From positions 375,058 to 439,057 of the forward strand of contig NZ_VNJJ01000004.1 in assembly GCF_007786475.1 (NCBI RefSeq): DNA of 64,000 nucleotides. Reading direction: 5' to 3'. The notes under the pieces are model-generated. The model ran no database searches. It saw only the letters and a program-made list of their open reading frames with translations, and had not been told where the DNA came from. The stretch comes from Cohnella terricola. Its GTDB lineage: Bacteria > Bacillota > Bacilli > Paenibacillales > Paenibacillaceae. This document shows, in pieces, positions 8,364-16,748 of the stretch. Every line of letters begins with the position of its first letter. Position 1 is the stretch's first letter. Position numbers and translations under genes: made by a program.

Positions 8364-9286
8364 GCTCCCGCCTCCTCTTTCGCCGCGAGCCATGCCCGCT
8401 TCCGCCCACCCCGGCCCCGCTTCTCGGACGATCCCGAGACGTACGAAGCTGTAAACCGTTCCGAGCGCTTGGACATTCTATGATTCAAATAAACTGCGAG
8501 CAGCGTGGAAAGCGCCAGCAGCACCGCGAGCGCGCTGCCCATTTCCGGCTGGTTCACGACGTCTCCGGCCACGAGCGACCCGATGCGAATCGCCAGCAGA
8601 TTGTAATTGCCGCCGACAAGAGCGTAAGCCGTCGCATAAGCTCCCATCGCATTGGCGAACAGAATGCCGAGCGTCCCGAAGATCGCGGGCGTCAGCATTG
8701 GCAGACCAACGGTTCTCCAGAACTGCCATGGCCTTGCGCCGAGCAGCGCGGCCGCTTCCCTCCACTGGTCCCGAATGCCGTAGAACGACGGGTAGAGCAG
8801 CAGCAAAGCCAGCGGCACTTGAAAATATACGTATACGAGCACAAGCCCGCTCCAACTGTATAGATTAAAACCAGCGAACACGTCCCAACCCCATTGCTTG
8901 AACAGAAGCGTGAACACTCCGTTATTACCGAGCAAAATGATATAGGCGAAAGCGAGCGGCACGCCGGCAAAATTCGAAGTCATATTGGACAACATCAGCA
9001 GTCTGTCGCGGATCCGCGGCGCGAATCGGGTGATCGAGTAAGCGCAGACGAGCCCGACGATCAAGCCGATCGCACTGGAATAAACCGCGATCAGCAGGCT
9101 GTTCTTTATGGCTTGCAAATAAAAGGCGCTATGAAAAATTTTATCGTAATAACCAAAGGTAAAACCCCCGCCCGACTTGCTGACGCTTCCTGTCAGCATG
9201 GTCAAGATCGGCGTCAATTGGAACGCCAGCACCATGAAGACGAAAGGAGCCAGTCCGAGCAACATCCAGCGTTTGTTATGCTTCAT
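8360..9286 (-). CDS. ABC transporter permease, first subunit
   Basis: A 308-residue permease with about six membrane helices and the coupling-loop region WREAAALLGARPWQFWRTVGLP. The basic C-terminal tail (SEKRGRGGRKRAW) is unusual in length but stays in frame up to the ATGA overlap with the next permease. It belongs to the PotB/CysU/PhnU-like class. The start has a ribosome site (GGAGAG) and lies about 80 bp after the binding-protein gene, with a hairpin between the two. Confidence 0.88.
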   Translation of the reverse strand: MKHNKRWMLLGLAPFVFMVLAFQLTPILTMLTGSVSKSGGGFTFGYYDKIFHSAFYLQAIKNSLLIAVYSSAIGLIVGLVCAYSITRFAPRIRDRLLMLSNMTSNFAGVPLAFAYIILLGNNGVFTLLFKQWGWDVFAGFNLYSWSGLVLVYVYFQVPLALLLLYPSFYGIRDQWREAAALLGARPWQFWRTVGLPMLTPAIFGTLGILFANAMGAYATAYALVGGNYNLLAIRIGSLVAGDVVNQPEMGSALAVLLALSTLLAVYLNHRMSKRSERFTASYVSGSSEKRGRGGRKRAWLAAKEEAGA

Positions 9287-9312
9287 TCTTCCACTCTCCT
9301 AGAGGGAATAAA

Positions 9313-9348
9313 ACGGGCGCCCCCGCCAAGCGGGCGAAGGCGCTCCGT
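9313..9348 (-). terminator. Intercistronic attenuating hairpin after the binding-protein gene
   Basis: Nested arms (ACGG/CCGT outer, CCCGC-CAA-GCGGG inner) followed on the minus strand by TTTTATT. It sits between the binding-protein stop and the first permease. In ABC operons such a leaky terminator usually gives more binding protein than permease. Confidence 0.55.
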
Positions 9349-9364
9349 CATCGTGTCGCTCTGC

Positions 9365-10468
9365 TCAGTTGATATGAACGAGAACGCGTTCTTGCCATTG
9401 CTCAGGAATGCTCTTAGCCGTCTCTTCCCATACTTTGTAATCTACGACCGGTTTCGCGTTCACGTACTCTTCCTTCGGCAGGAGCTTAGCAGCCACGTCG
9501 TCCGGGAGCTTAACGCTGTCACGGATTGGACGGGCGTAACCTTTCGCCAGATTGATCTGTCCAGCGTCGCTCAAAATGTACTCTCTCGCTAATTTGGCCG
9601 CATTCGGGTGCGGAGCGTATTTGTTGATGATCGTCGCGTAACCGCTCACGACGCTGCCTTCTTTCGGAATCGTGACTTCGTATTGATCTTTTCCGAGCTG
9701 GTCGCTGTAGTTAAGCGCGTTAAAATCCCACAGCAGCGTTACTTCGACTTCGCCTTTCTCGATGTTCGCCAGCGAGGCGTCGACGTTGGCGATTTTACCG
9801 TTCTTCGCCAGATCCTCGAAGTAAGCAAGCCCCGGCTCGATATTCGACTCGTCGCCGCCGAACGCCATCGCTGCGGCAAGCACGGCCATCTGTGCTTGAG
9901 CCGCTTTCGTGACGTCGCCCGTTACGATTTTATAATTGCCGTTTTTCAGGTCTTCCCAGCTTTTTGGCGGGTTCGCTACCAGCTTCTTATTCGTCAAGAA
10001 CGCGATCGTGCCTTGGTAACCGATCAGCCAGTGCCCATCTTTATCTTTGGCCCAATCGGGAATCTCGTCCCAATAGGAGGTTTTATACGGCTGCGTTACG
10101 CCTTTGTCCACAGCAACCGGACCGAACGCGATGCCCACGTCTCCGATATCGGCGGTCGGCTTATTTTTCTCCGCTTCGAACTTGGCGATCTCCTCGGCGC
10201 TGGACATATCCGTATCCGAGTGGGAAATCCCGTAATTCGTCTGCATATCTTCCCAAGTATCCTTCCAGTTCGCCCACGAATCCGGCATGCCGACGCTCAC
10301 GACCGACCCTTCTTCCTTAGCTTTCGCCTCGATCTCGGCGAGCGATAGCTGCGAAGCGTCGGACGTTTTACCGTCGTTTTTCGCACCTCCACATGCAGCG
10401 ATCAGGACAGCGAACAGTACGAGGACCATACCTACGGAAAGCTCTTTCCTTAGTCCATTTCTCAACAT
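9365..10468 (-). CDS. ABC transporter substrate-binding lipoprotein (type-2 periplasmic-binding fold)
   Basis: A 367-residue lipoprotein: basic N-terminus, hydrophobic core and lipobox LIAACGG (lipid-modified Cys near residue 26). The mature part (SVVSVGMPDSWANWKDTW, IAFLTNKKLV, PKSWEDLKNGNYK, PKEGSVVSGYATIINKYAPH) is that of binding proteins for ferric iron, thiamine or 2-aminoethylphosphonate. With two phosphoesterases in the operon, an organic phosphorus compound is the most likely ligand. The ATG has AGGAGG upstream and a promoter at 10534-10562. First gene of the operon. Confidence 0.85.
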   Translation of the reverse strand: MLRNGLRKELSVGMVLVLFAVLIAACGGAKNDGKTSDASQLSLAEIEAKAKEEGSVVSVGMPDSWANWKDTWEDMQTNYGISHSDTDMSSAEEIAKFEAEKNKPTADIGDVGIAFGPVAVDKGVTQPYKTSYWDEIPDWAKDKDGHWLIGYQGTIAFLTNKKLVANPPKSWEDLKNGNYKIVTGDVTKAAQAQMAVLAAAMAFGGDESNIEPGLAYFEDLAKNGKIANVDASLANIEKGEVEVTLLWDFNALNYSDQLGKDQYEVTIPKEGSVVSGYATIINKYAPHPNAAKLAREYILSDAGQINLAKGYARPIRDSVKLPDDVAAKLLPKEEYVNAKPVVDYKVWEETAKSIPEQWQERVLVHIN

Positions 10469-10533
10469 TCCCTTTTCCTCCTATGTGGCATTTTGTGGGG
10501 TGTCTCTTTAGTCTTGTTGTTTTTGGCCCTCTA

Positions 10534-10562
10534 TCAATATAAAACCAGTCTATTTCCGTCAA
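10534..10562 (-). promoter_or_regulatory. Sigma-A-like promoter of the ABC/phosphatase operon
   Basis: On the minus strand TTGACG (10562-10557), a 17-bp spacer, then TATTGA (10539-10534), about 65 bp upstream of the binding-protein start. No clear Pho-box repeat was found nearby. Confidence 0.5.
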
Positions 10563-10593
10563 ATTAACCGAAATCCTATCGTTTGTAAAAACG

Positions 10594-10634
10594 CAAAAAA
10601 AAGAAGAACCTTCACATAAAGTGACTGTTCTTCC
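10594..10634 (-). terminator. Terminator of the iron-binding-protein gene
   Basis: On the minus strand the arms GGAAGAACAGTCAC and GTGAAGGTTCTTC form an imperfect stem followed by nine T (10602-10594), just after the stop at 10655. Confidence 0.85.
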
Positions 10635-10654
10635 TTTTTAGTACCGCTAATAGA

Positions 10655-11644
10655 TTAAATCTCGTAGATTTTGTACAGCTCGTCGAGCATGAGATTGGCC
10701 GCGATCACTCCGCCGGCTGTATTCCAGATCGCGTCGTCGACGCGGATCGCTTTATTGTTCTTTACGACGGAAAGGCTTTGCCAAAGAGGATCCTTCAACA
10801 TTTCTTCTTCCATCTGGGTCGCTTTGCCGTCCCCCGTCTCATACGTGAAGTAGAAGAGCCGGTCGGCGTCCACCTCCGGAAGACGTTCTTTCGTAATTTC
10901 CTCCACGAACGTATCCGTGTACTTCTGATTATCCGGACGGGTAATGCCGAGCTTGGAAAATGCGATCCCCGTGAAAGTATCCTCTAAATAAATACGGGTT
11001 TTGCCGGTCATGAACCGGACAACGGATACTTTCTCGTTCAGTTTATCTCCTGCCTTGGCCTTGAAATCCGCAGAGCGGCTGTCGTAGTCGGCGATGATTT
11101 TCTGGCCTTCTTCGGTTTTGCCCAGCGCTTCGGCGTAGAGCAGGAAGTTGGATTGCCATGCTCCCCGCAGCGTCTCCGAGAAGACGGTCGGCGCGATAGC
11201 CTTTAACTGATCGTATACTTTCTCTTGGCGGAGCTTGTTGCCGATAATAAGATCGGGCTTCAGGCTGGCGATCAGTTCGAGGTTCGGCTGGCTTTCTTCG
11301 CCGACGACCGTAACGCCGTCCATATCCGCCGCGATGTGTTTATACCAAGGATCGCCCGTCCAGGATTTTACCGCCCCTACCGGCTTCACGCCGAGCGCGA
11401 GCAGCGCTTCCGTTCCTTCGTTCGTCAGCACGACGACGCGCGTAGGCGTTCCCTTGATATCGGTCGTTCCCATCGAGTGGGTCACCGTATGAACTTCGGT
11501 AGAGGCAGAGGCGGGTGCCGACGGAGAAGACTCGTTCTTAGCGCCTCCCGTATTCGATTGGCCGCAACCGGTTAAGATGACCGTAAGCGCCAAAGATAAG
11601 GCCGAAGCCGACCAAACCCATTTCTTTTTAAAAACCCGTAACAT
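10655..11644 (-). CDS. Ferric-siderophore / iron-dicitrate substrate-binding lipoprotein
   Basis: A 329-residue lipoprotein (lipobox VILTGCG) with the FecB/FhuD-type fold: VVVLTNEGTEALLALGVKPVG, NLELIASLKPDLIIGNK and a C-terminal AIRVDDAIWNTAGG. It captures ferric chelates outside the membrane for the FecCD-like permeases encoded divergently. ATG 11644 has AAAGGGAG nine bases upstream; a TTG at 11665 is a weaker start. A promoter and a Fur-like box lie just upstream. Exact siderophore unknown; FecB/YfmC-like members bind ferric citrate. Confidence 0.88.
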   Translation of the reverse strand: MLRVFKKKWVWSASALSLALTVILTGCGQSNTGGAKNESSPSAPASASTEVHTVTHSMGTTDIKGTPTRVVVLTNEGTEALLALGVKPVGAVKSWTGDPWYKHIAADMDGVTVVGEESQPNLELIASLKPDLIIGNKLRQEKVYDQLKAIAPTVFSETLRGAWQSNFLLYAEALGKTEEGQKIIADYDSRSADFKAKAGDKLNEKVSVVRFMTGKTRIYLEDTFTGIAFSKLGITRPDNQKYTDTFVEEITKERLPEVDADRLFYFTYETGDGKATQMEEEMLKDPLWQSLSVVKNNKAIRVDDAIWNTAGGVIAANLMLDELYKIYEI

Positions 11645-11679
11645 GAATCCTGACTCCCTTTCCAATCCTCTTTATAGAT

Positions 11680-11700
11680 GCGAATGATTCTCAATTGCAT
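11680..11700 (-). promoter_or_regulatory. Fur-box-like operator of the binding-protein gene
   Basis: GCGAATGATTCTCAATTGCA resembles the Fur/Per 7-1-7 consensus TGATAATNATTATCA (AATGATTCTCA core matches). It lies between the -10 element and the start codon, where binding would block transcription. Confidence 0.6.
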
Positions 11701-11710
11701 TTCTTTATGT

Positions 11711-11739
11711 ACTATAGCAGGGCAATTCGCCTGAGTCAA
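11711..11739 (-). promoter_or_regulatory. Sigma-A promoter of the iron-binding-protein gene
   Basis: On the minus strand TTGACT (11739-11734), exactly 17 bp, then TATAGT (11716-11711). Confidence 0.7.
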
Positions 11740-11747
11740 CGTTTGTT

Positions 11748-11762
11748 TGATAATGATTCTCA
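11748..11762 (+). promoter_or_regulatory. Fur box of the permease-ATPase operon
   Basis: TGATAATGATTCTCA matches the 15-base Fur consensus at 14 of 15 positions and sits immediately upstream of the -35 element at 11769. Confidence 0.8.
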
Positions 11763-11768
11763 TCTTCA

Positions 11769-11797
11769 TTGACACCTTTAGAGCCTTCACCTAGAAT
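11769..11797 (+). promoter_or_regulatory. Sigma-A promoter of the permease-ATPase operon
   Basis: TTGACA (11769-11774), 17-bp spacer, TAGAAT (11792-11797), with the Fur box adjoining the -35. Confidence 0.8.
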
Positions 11798-11879
11798 GAG
11801 TAAAGTGCCTACCCGTCTCTCTTATCATACATACCAAATTCGAATCGATAACATTCGGGAAGTTAGGAAAGAGGAAGTC

Positions 11880-12887
11880 ATGAACACGTTACTAAAAACC
11901 CGTGCGCAGAAAGTCGTCGGATTAGCGGTGAGTTCCGCCGTCTTGATCGCCGGAATCATATGCAGTATCGCCTTCGGAGTAACGAATATCGGTTGGCGGA
12001 CGATCGTGGAGTCGATCACCGCCTTCGATGGCTCGCAAGAGCACTTGATTATTCAAACGGCAAGGGTTCCGCGCGCGTTCATCGCGGCGATCGCCGGAGC
12101 GAGCCTGGCCGTTGCGGGTTCTCTCATGCAGGGGATTACGCGTAACCCGCTAGCTTCTCCAAGTCTTTTCGGCATTAATGCCGGAGCTGCGTTCTTCATC
12201 GTATCCGGGAGCGCGTTCTTCGGAGCGAGCGGTTTATCGACGTTCGCGACGCTGGCGTTCGTCGGAGCGGCCTTCACTTCTTTACTCGTATACGTAATAG
12301 GCTCGATCGGCAGCGACGGTCTGACTCCGCTGAAGGTCACGCTTGCGGGCGCGGCCATGACGGCTTTCTTCTCTTCTTTGTCGTTGGGCATTCTGCTTAC
12401 CGGAGGCCAGACGTTCGACCAGGTGCTGTACTGGTTCGTCGGTTCGGTGGCCGGACGGGACATGGGCATTTTCACGACTGCGGCGCCGTACATGGGGATT
12501 GCACTTGCGGGGGCTTTCATTATTGCCAGGCATATGAATCTGTTTACGCTAGGAGAAGACGTCGCGACGGGGCTCGGACAGAAGACGTTCGCGATCAAGC
12601 TTGCTGCGGCGGTTATTATCGTCCTGCTCGCGGGCGGTTCGGTGTCCGTGGCCGGTCCGATCGCTTTCGTCGGCATCATTATCCCGCATCTGACGAGGCA
12701 TTTGGTCGGAATCGATTACCGTTGGGTTATCCCCTACTGCGCTCTGCTTGGCGGCATCTTGCTGCTGGCCGCCGATATCGGCTCTCGTTATATCTCGTTT
12801 CCGAAGGAAGTCCCGGTCGGCGTCATGACGGCGATTATCGGCGTTCCGTTCTTCGTCTATATCGCCAGAAGAGGGGGCGTCTCATAA
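11880..12887 (+). CDS. Iron-siderophore ABC permease, FecC/BtuC family
   Basis: A 335-residue permease with about ten membrane helices and the family motifs RVPRAFIAAIAGASLAVAG, MQGITRNPLASPSLFGINAGA and GGSVSVAGPIAFVGIIIPHLTRHLVG. It forms the membrane channel with the next gene and imports ferric chelates. I chose ATG 11880 because AAAGAGGAA precedes it; the frame is open further upstream into the promoter but without support. First gene of a three-gene operon (permease, permease, ATPase) under a Fur-controlled promoter. Confidence 0.92.
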   Translation: MNTLLKTRAQKVVGLAVSSAVLIAGIICSIAFGVTNIGWRTIVESITAFDGSQEHLIIQTARVPRAFIAAIAGASLAVAGSLMQGITRNPLASPSLFGINAGAAFFIVSGSAFFGASGLSTFATLAFVGAAFTSLLVYVIGSIGSDGLTPLKVTLAGAAMTAFFSSLSLGILLTGGQTFDQVLYWFVGSVAGRDMGIFTTAAPYMGIALAGAFIIARHMNLFTLGEDVATGLGQKTFAIKLAAAVIIVLLAGGSVSVAGPIAFVGIIIPHLTRHLVGIDYRWVIPYCALLGGILLLAADIGSRYISFPKEVPVGVMTAIIGVPFFVYIARRGGVS

Positions 12888-12888
12888 A

Positions 12889-13932
12889 ATGGGCAATTGG
12901 TTAACTTTACGCGGCCGATTTCACTCTTTTCAACTGCACCGGCGTACGATAACGGCCATCTTGCTGCTGCTGGCGGCGAACGTCGCGGCGATCATCGTCT
13001 GCGTCGGCATGGGCAGCACGACGATTAGCCCGATCAACGTGATACGGGCACTGTTCGGAACTGGAGATCCTTCTCACTCGATGATCGTCTTCTCGCTAAG
13101 AATGCCGCGCGTGCTGGTCGCGATCATGGTCGGGGCGGCGCTCGCCGTGTCGGGAGCGCTTCTGCAAGGCATCGTGCGCAATCCGCTTACGTCGCCCGAC
13201 ATCATCGGGATTTCCGGCGGAGCGTCGTTGGGCACGGTTGTTTTCATCTTGTACTTTTCGCATCTAAGCATTCGATATATGCCCATTAGCTCGATCGCGG
13301 GCGCTTTCGCAGCTGCGTTATTAATCTACTTCTTCGCCTATCGCGGAGGAATCACCCCGCTGCGGCTCGTGTTGATCGGAATCGGCATGGCCACCGCCCT
13401 CACCGCGGTCACATATATGCTCATCCTGACGGCTTCGTTCACGCCGACCGCGGTCGCGGTTAAGGCGTTTACCTTTATGACCGGAAGCATCTACGGCGTC
13501 TCCTGGGAACGGGACGTTCTAACTTTGCTCCCATGGCTTGCGGTCCTGCTGCCCGTTTCTTTTGTATATGCCAGGCATCTGAACGTGCAGGAGTTGGGCG
13601 ACGATGTCGCGATGAGCGTAGGAAGCACCGTGCATGTCAAACGCACGATTCTGCTATTCGTCAGCGTTGCGCTTGCGGGAGCCGCGGTCGCGATCGGCGG
13701 CGCGATTAACTTTATCGGCCTGATGGCTCCGCATATCGCGCGCAAGCTCGTCGGTCCGGCCTACGGAGGAGTGATCCCAGTCTCGGCGCTGATCGGTTCG
13801 CTTGTCTTACTGTTATCGGACCTGGTCGCGAGAACCGCGTTCCTCCCCCTCGATATTCCCGCGGGGGTGTTTACTGCGGCGATCGGGGCGCCGTTCTTCG
13901 TCTATCTGCTCTACCGTCACCGCAAATCTTAG
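12889..13932 (+). CDS. Iron-siderophore ABC permease, FecD/BtuC family
   Basis: A 347-residue permease of the same family as its neighbour, with about ten helices and the motifs RMPRVLVAIMVGAALAVSG, LQGIVRNPLTSPDIIGISGGA and AIGGAINFIGLMAPHIARKLVG. It probably heterodimerises with the first permease. ATG 12889 comes 1 bp after the upstream stop, so translation is likely coupled. Iron limitation should induce it with the rest of the operon. Confidence 0.92.
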   Translation: MGNWLTLRGRFHSFQLHRRTITAILLLLAANVAAIIVCVGMGSTTISPINVIRALFGTGDPSHSMIVFSLRMPRVLVAIMVGAALAVSGALLQGIVRNPLTSPDIIGISGGASLGTVVFILYFSHLSIRYMPISSIAGAFAAALLIYFFAYRGGITPLRLVLIGIGMATALTAVTYMLILTASFTPTAVAVKAFTFMTGSIYGVSWERDVLTLLPWLAVLLPVSFVYARHLNVQELGDDVAMSVGSTVHVKRTILLFVSVALAGAAVAIGGAINFIGLMAPHIARKLVGPAYGGVIPVSALIGSLVLLLSDLVARTAFLPLDIPAGVFTAAIGAPFFVYLLYRHRKS

Positions 13933-13946
13933 CGCGAAAGGAAACG

Positions 13947-14747
13947 ATGCCCGTGTCTGCGATTCAAGCGAACAATCTCACGCTGTCCTATGGGAAAAAA
14001 CCGGTGTTCTCCCATCTCGATATGACGATTCCCGAAGGCCAAATTACTGTGTTCATCGGTAGCAACGGTTGCGGCAAATCGACGCTGCTGCGTTCTCTCG
14101 CCCGTTTATTGAAGCCTCAGGAAGGTTCAATCGTGTTAGACGGAGCCGATATCGCCAAGCTGTCGACGAAGGAAGTCGCGCGTCGGCTGGCCATTCTGCC
14201 TCAAGGACCGATCGCGCCGGAAGGCCTGACCGTTCAACAGCTCGTGAAGCAGGGGCGTTACCCTTATCAAAGCTTCCTTCAGCAATGGTCGCTCGAAGAC
14301 GAGCGCATGGTGAAGAAAGCGATGGAGGCGACCCATATCGAAGAGTTGGCCGACCGTTCCGTCGACTCGCTCTCTGGCGGTCAACGCCAACGCGCGTGGA
14401 TCGCGATGACGCTAGCGCAGAACACGTCGACGATCTTGTTGGACGAGCCAACGACTTATTTGGATATGACGCATCAAATCGAGATTCTCGATCTTCTGTT
14501 CGACTTAAACGAACAAGAAAACCGAACCGTCGTCATGGTGCTTCATGACATCAATCTGGCTTGCCGCTACGCGCATCATATCGTAGCCGTCAAGGATGGG
14601 CGCATTTACGCGCAAGGAGCGCCCGAGACGATCGTCAACGAAGGACTGATCAGGGACGTATTCGATATGGAGTGCCAGGTGACGGCGGATCCCCTATTCG
14701 GGACGCCCCTTTGCATCCCCCATGGCAAAGGCCGCAAACTGACGTAA
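13947..14747 (+). CDS. Iron-siderophore ABC ATPase, FecE/FhuC family
   Basis: A 266-residue ATPase with Walker A GSNGCGKST (about residues 38-46), signature LSGGQRQRAWIAM, Walker B ILLDEPTTYLDM and the switch His in VVMVLHDINLACRYAHH. The LDM(T)HQIE and DINLACRYAH stretches are hallmarks of the FecE/FhuC branch. It powers the two permeases. ATG 13947 is preceded by AAAGG and lies 14 bp after the permease stop. Last gene of the operon, ending 7 bp from the convergent RNase H gene. Confidence 0.93.
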   Translation: MPVSAIQANNLTLSYGKKPVFSHLDMTIPEGQITVFIGSNGCGKSTLLRSLARLLKPQEGSIVLDGADIAKLSTKEVARRLAILPQGPIAPEGLTVQQLVKQGRYPYQSFLQQWSLEDERMVKKAMEATHIEELADRSVDSLSGGQRQRAWIAMTLAQNTSTILLDEPTTYLDMTHQIEILDLLFDLNEQENRTVVMVLHDINLACRYAHHIVAVKDGRIYAQGAPETIVNEGLIRDVFDMECQVTADPLFGTPLCIPHGKGRKLT

Positions 14748-14754
14748 CAGCGGA

Positions 14755-15387
14755 TTATTTTCGCCCGTAGTCGGCCTTGATCTCGCCCCACTGCTTTGTC
14801 TGCCATTTGAGCACTTTATTGGAATAACTGTTCGTCTTCAGCCATCGAACCGCGCGGTCCACCAGATCCCAGATCTCCAGCGTCGATTCGTCTCGTGCGA
14901 GAGTAGTGGATACTTCCTTCTGCTTGACCCACTTCAGCGCGTTCACGGAGTCGCTGTAGATCGTTTTGCCGCTGCCGATCTTCTTCAAATACGCCAGCGC
15001 ATGCACGATTGCAAGGAACTCCCCGAGGTTGTTCGTTCCTTTCGCGATCGGACCGACCGCAAACAGAACCTCCCCCGTCTTCGTGTCCACGCCTTTGTAT
15101 TCAACCGGCCCCGGATTGCCTCTTGTGCCCACATCGACGGAGATACTGTCGTAGTCGACATCTGCTGAGATCGTGTCGACGCCGGCTTTGGCGGACGCGG
15201 CCTTTTTTCCGCTTCCCCAATGCTTCTTCCATCCCTCGCGGTACGCCTGATCCGCCGCGGTCTTCGACTCGTACGATTTGTACTTCGCTTCGTCGTATTT
15301 GTCGATCTGCTCCTTGCACTTCGCCCAGTCGGAGTACACGCCTGGTGTTCTGCCGACCCATACGACATAATATTTTTGCTTGGCCAT
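14755..15387 (-). CDS. RNase HI with N-terminal viroplasmin domain
   Basis: A 210-residue protein that should cut RNA in RNA-DNA hybrids. The first ~45 residues (KYYVVWVGRTPGVYSDWAKC, then DKYDEAKYKSY) form the viroplasmin-like RNA/hybrid-binding domain. A linker follows, then the RNase H core with catalytic candidates in SVDVGTRGNPG, TNNLGEFLAI and IYSDSVNALKW, and a late KADYGRK Asp. Start ATG 15387 has GAGGG upstream. It overlaps nothing and is convergent with the iron operon. A 51-bp repeat array lies upstream of its start. Confidence 0.9.
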   Translation of the reverse strand: MAKQKYYVVWVGRTPGVYSDWAKCKEQIDKYDEAKYKSYESKTAADQAYREGWKKHWGSGKKAASAKAGVDTISADVDYDSISVDVGTRGNPGPVEYKGVDTKTGEVLFAVGPIAKGTNNLGEFLAIVHALAYLKKIGSGKTIYSDSVNALKWVKQKEVSTTLARDESTLEIWDLVDRAVRWLKTNSYSNKVLKWQTKQWGEIKADYGRK

Positions 15388-15490
15388 CTATCTGATCCCT
15401 CTTTCATGATTGCGGAAGATTATCATGCGTGTCTGTATTTTTATCAAATGATATATTCGCCGCCGTCGCCCGATTTTCCTATGCAACGTT

Positions 15491-15771
15491 CTCGCAGACC
15501 CTTACAGACACCAAAACCCCGTCCACCAACTCTCTAACGATCTCGCAGACCCTTACAGACACCAAAACCCCGTCCGCCGACTCTCTAACGGTCTCGCAGT
15601 CCCTTACAGACACCAAAACCCCGTCCGCCGACTCTCTAACGGTCTCGCAGTCCCTTACATACACCAAAACCCCGTCCGCCGACTCTCTAACGGTCTCGCA
15701 GTCCCTTACATACACCAAAACCCCGTCCGCCGACTCTCTAACGGTCTCGCAGTCCCTTACATACACCAATA
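15491..15771. repeat. Tandem array A, 51-bp period, 5.5 copies (family 1, inverted)
   Basis: CTCGCAG starts at 15491, 15542, 15593, 15644, 15695 and 15746, exactly 51 bp apart each time. Units 3-5 are almost identical; units 1-2 differ at several bases and the last is cut near 15771. The reverse complement of a unit aligns without gaps to the array at 56.2 kb (39 of 51 positions). The open frames across it on both strands follow from a period divisible by 3 and are not taken as genes. It fills the gap between the RNase H start and the map terminator. Confidence 0.95.
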
Positions 15772-15787
15772 GGACACTCCCGAAGCG

Positions 15788-15824
15788 AAAAAACGCCAGG
15801 AAGCCCGCATAAGGCTTCTTGGCG
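15788..15824 (-). terminator. Terminator of the methionine aminopeptidase gene
   Basis: Arms CGCCAGGAAGCC (15794-15805) and GGCTTCTTGGCG (15813-15824), followed on the minus strand by six T (15793-15788). Confidence 0.9.
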
Positions 15825-15856
15825 TACGGCTTTCGCCCGAATTCGGGACGGGCCTT

Positions 15857-16603
15857 CTAGCAAGCGGTCGTAATGATCGGCTTGTCGTTCGTGATGATGA
15901 TCGTATGCTCATGCTGCGCGACGCGGCTCCCGTCGAGAACCTTCAGCGTCCAACCGTCGTCCTGCTCAACGGCGTAAGTCGCCCCGGTCGATAGGAACGG
16001 TTCGATCGTGATGACCTGGCCAACCTTCAACACCCTGCGATCCCTTGGCTCGTAATAAGGCAAAATCTCGATAGGCTCTTCGTGCAATCCTTTGCCGACT
16101 CCGTGGCTGCACAGATTCTCGATCACGCGGAAGCCGCCTTTCCTTGCTTCCTCCTGCATCATCTTGCCGATCTGGTTCAGCTTCACTCCGGCCTTCAAAC
16201 CGGAAATGACTTTCATCATCGTCGCGTAAGTATGCTTGCACAGTTTGTCGACTTCGGTCGTGACCGGTGCGATTTGGAAAGATTGGCCTGCATCGGCATA
16301 ATAGCCGTTAAGTTCCGCCGAGACGTCGATGTTGACCAGATCTCCCGCTTGCAGCACACGATCGCCCGGAATGCCGTGCGCCACCTCTTCGTTCACGCAG
16401 ATGCACGTATAGGCTGGAAAGCCGGCATCCTTCATTGGGGCGGAAGTCGCGCCGTGGCTTGCCAGCACGTCTCTTCCGATCCAATCGAGTTGCCTGGTCG
16501 TGACGCCCGGCTTGGCGTTTCTCTTCATCTCCTCGATCGTCAGCGCGACAATCCGGCCGATCTTCAACAATTGCTCGATATCGTATTGGTTTTGTATCGT
16601 CAT
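15857..16603 (-). CDS. map: Methionine aminopeptidase, type I
   Basis: A 248-residue metallo-aminopeptidase that removes the initiator methionine from new proteins. Metal ligands are seen in NIDVSAELNGYYADAG (two Asp), SHGVGKGLHEEP (His), ITIEPF (Glu) and QHEHTIIIT (Glu). It lacks the N-terminal zinc-finger extension seen in some homologues. ATG 16603 has GAGG nine bases upstream; an in-frame ATG at 16627 lacks this. It is a stand-alone gene, not in a ribosomal-protein operon, so it may be a second copy. Confidence 0.92.
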   Translation of the reverse strand: MTIQNQYDIEQLLKIGRIVALTIEEMKRNAKPGVTTRQLDWIGRDVLASHGATSAPMKDAGFPAYTCICVNEEVAHGIPGDRVLQAGDLVNIDVSAELNGYYADAGQSFQIAPVTTEVDKLCKHTYATMMKVISGLKAGVKLNQIGKMMQEEARKGGFRVIENLCSHGVGKGLHEEPIEILPYYEPRDRRVLKVGQVITIEPFLSTGATYAVEQDDGWTLKVLDGSRVAQHEHTIIITNDKPIITTAC

Positions 16604-16748
16604 GAATCGATCCCTCGCTTTCCTCATGTTGTATGAGTTCGCTACAACTATCCTTAACCTTACCTCTTTTATCCCATTCGCTCAAGGCGGATAAAGTGAC
16701 TAAAAAGGGCGGTCAGTGCCTTAATAGCAGCTCTGTCCGCCAGTTCCC

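Noticed and set aside
10534..10594. Pho box ahead of the ABC/phosphatase operon
   Set aside because: No set of TT(A/T)ACA-like repeats at 11-bp steps could be found.
15429..15812. Repetitive open frames on both strands across array A
   Set aside because: They arise because the 51-bp unit is a multiple of 3 without stops in those frames; no ribosome site or non-repeat domain supports a gene.
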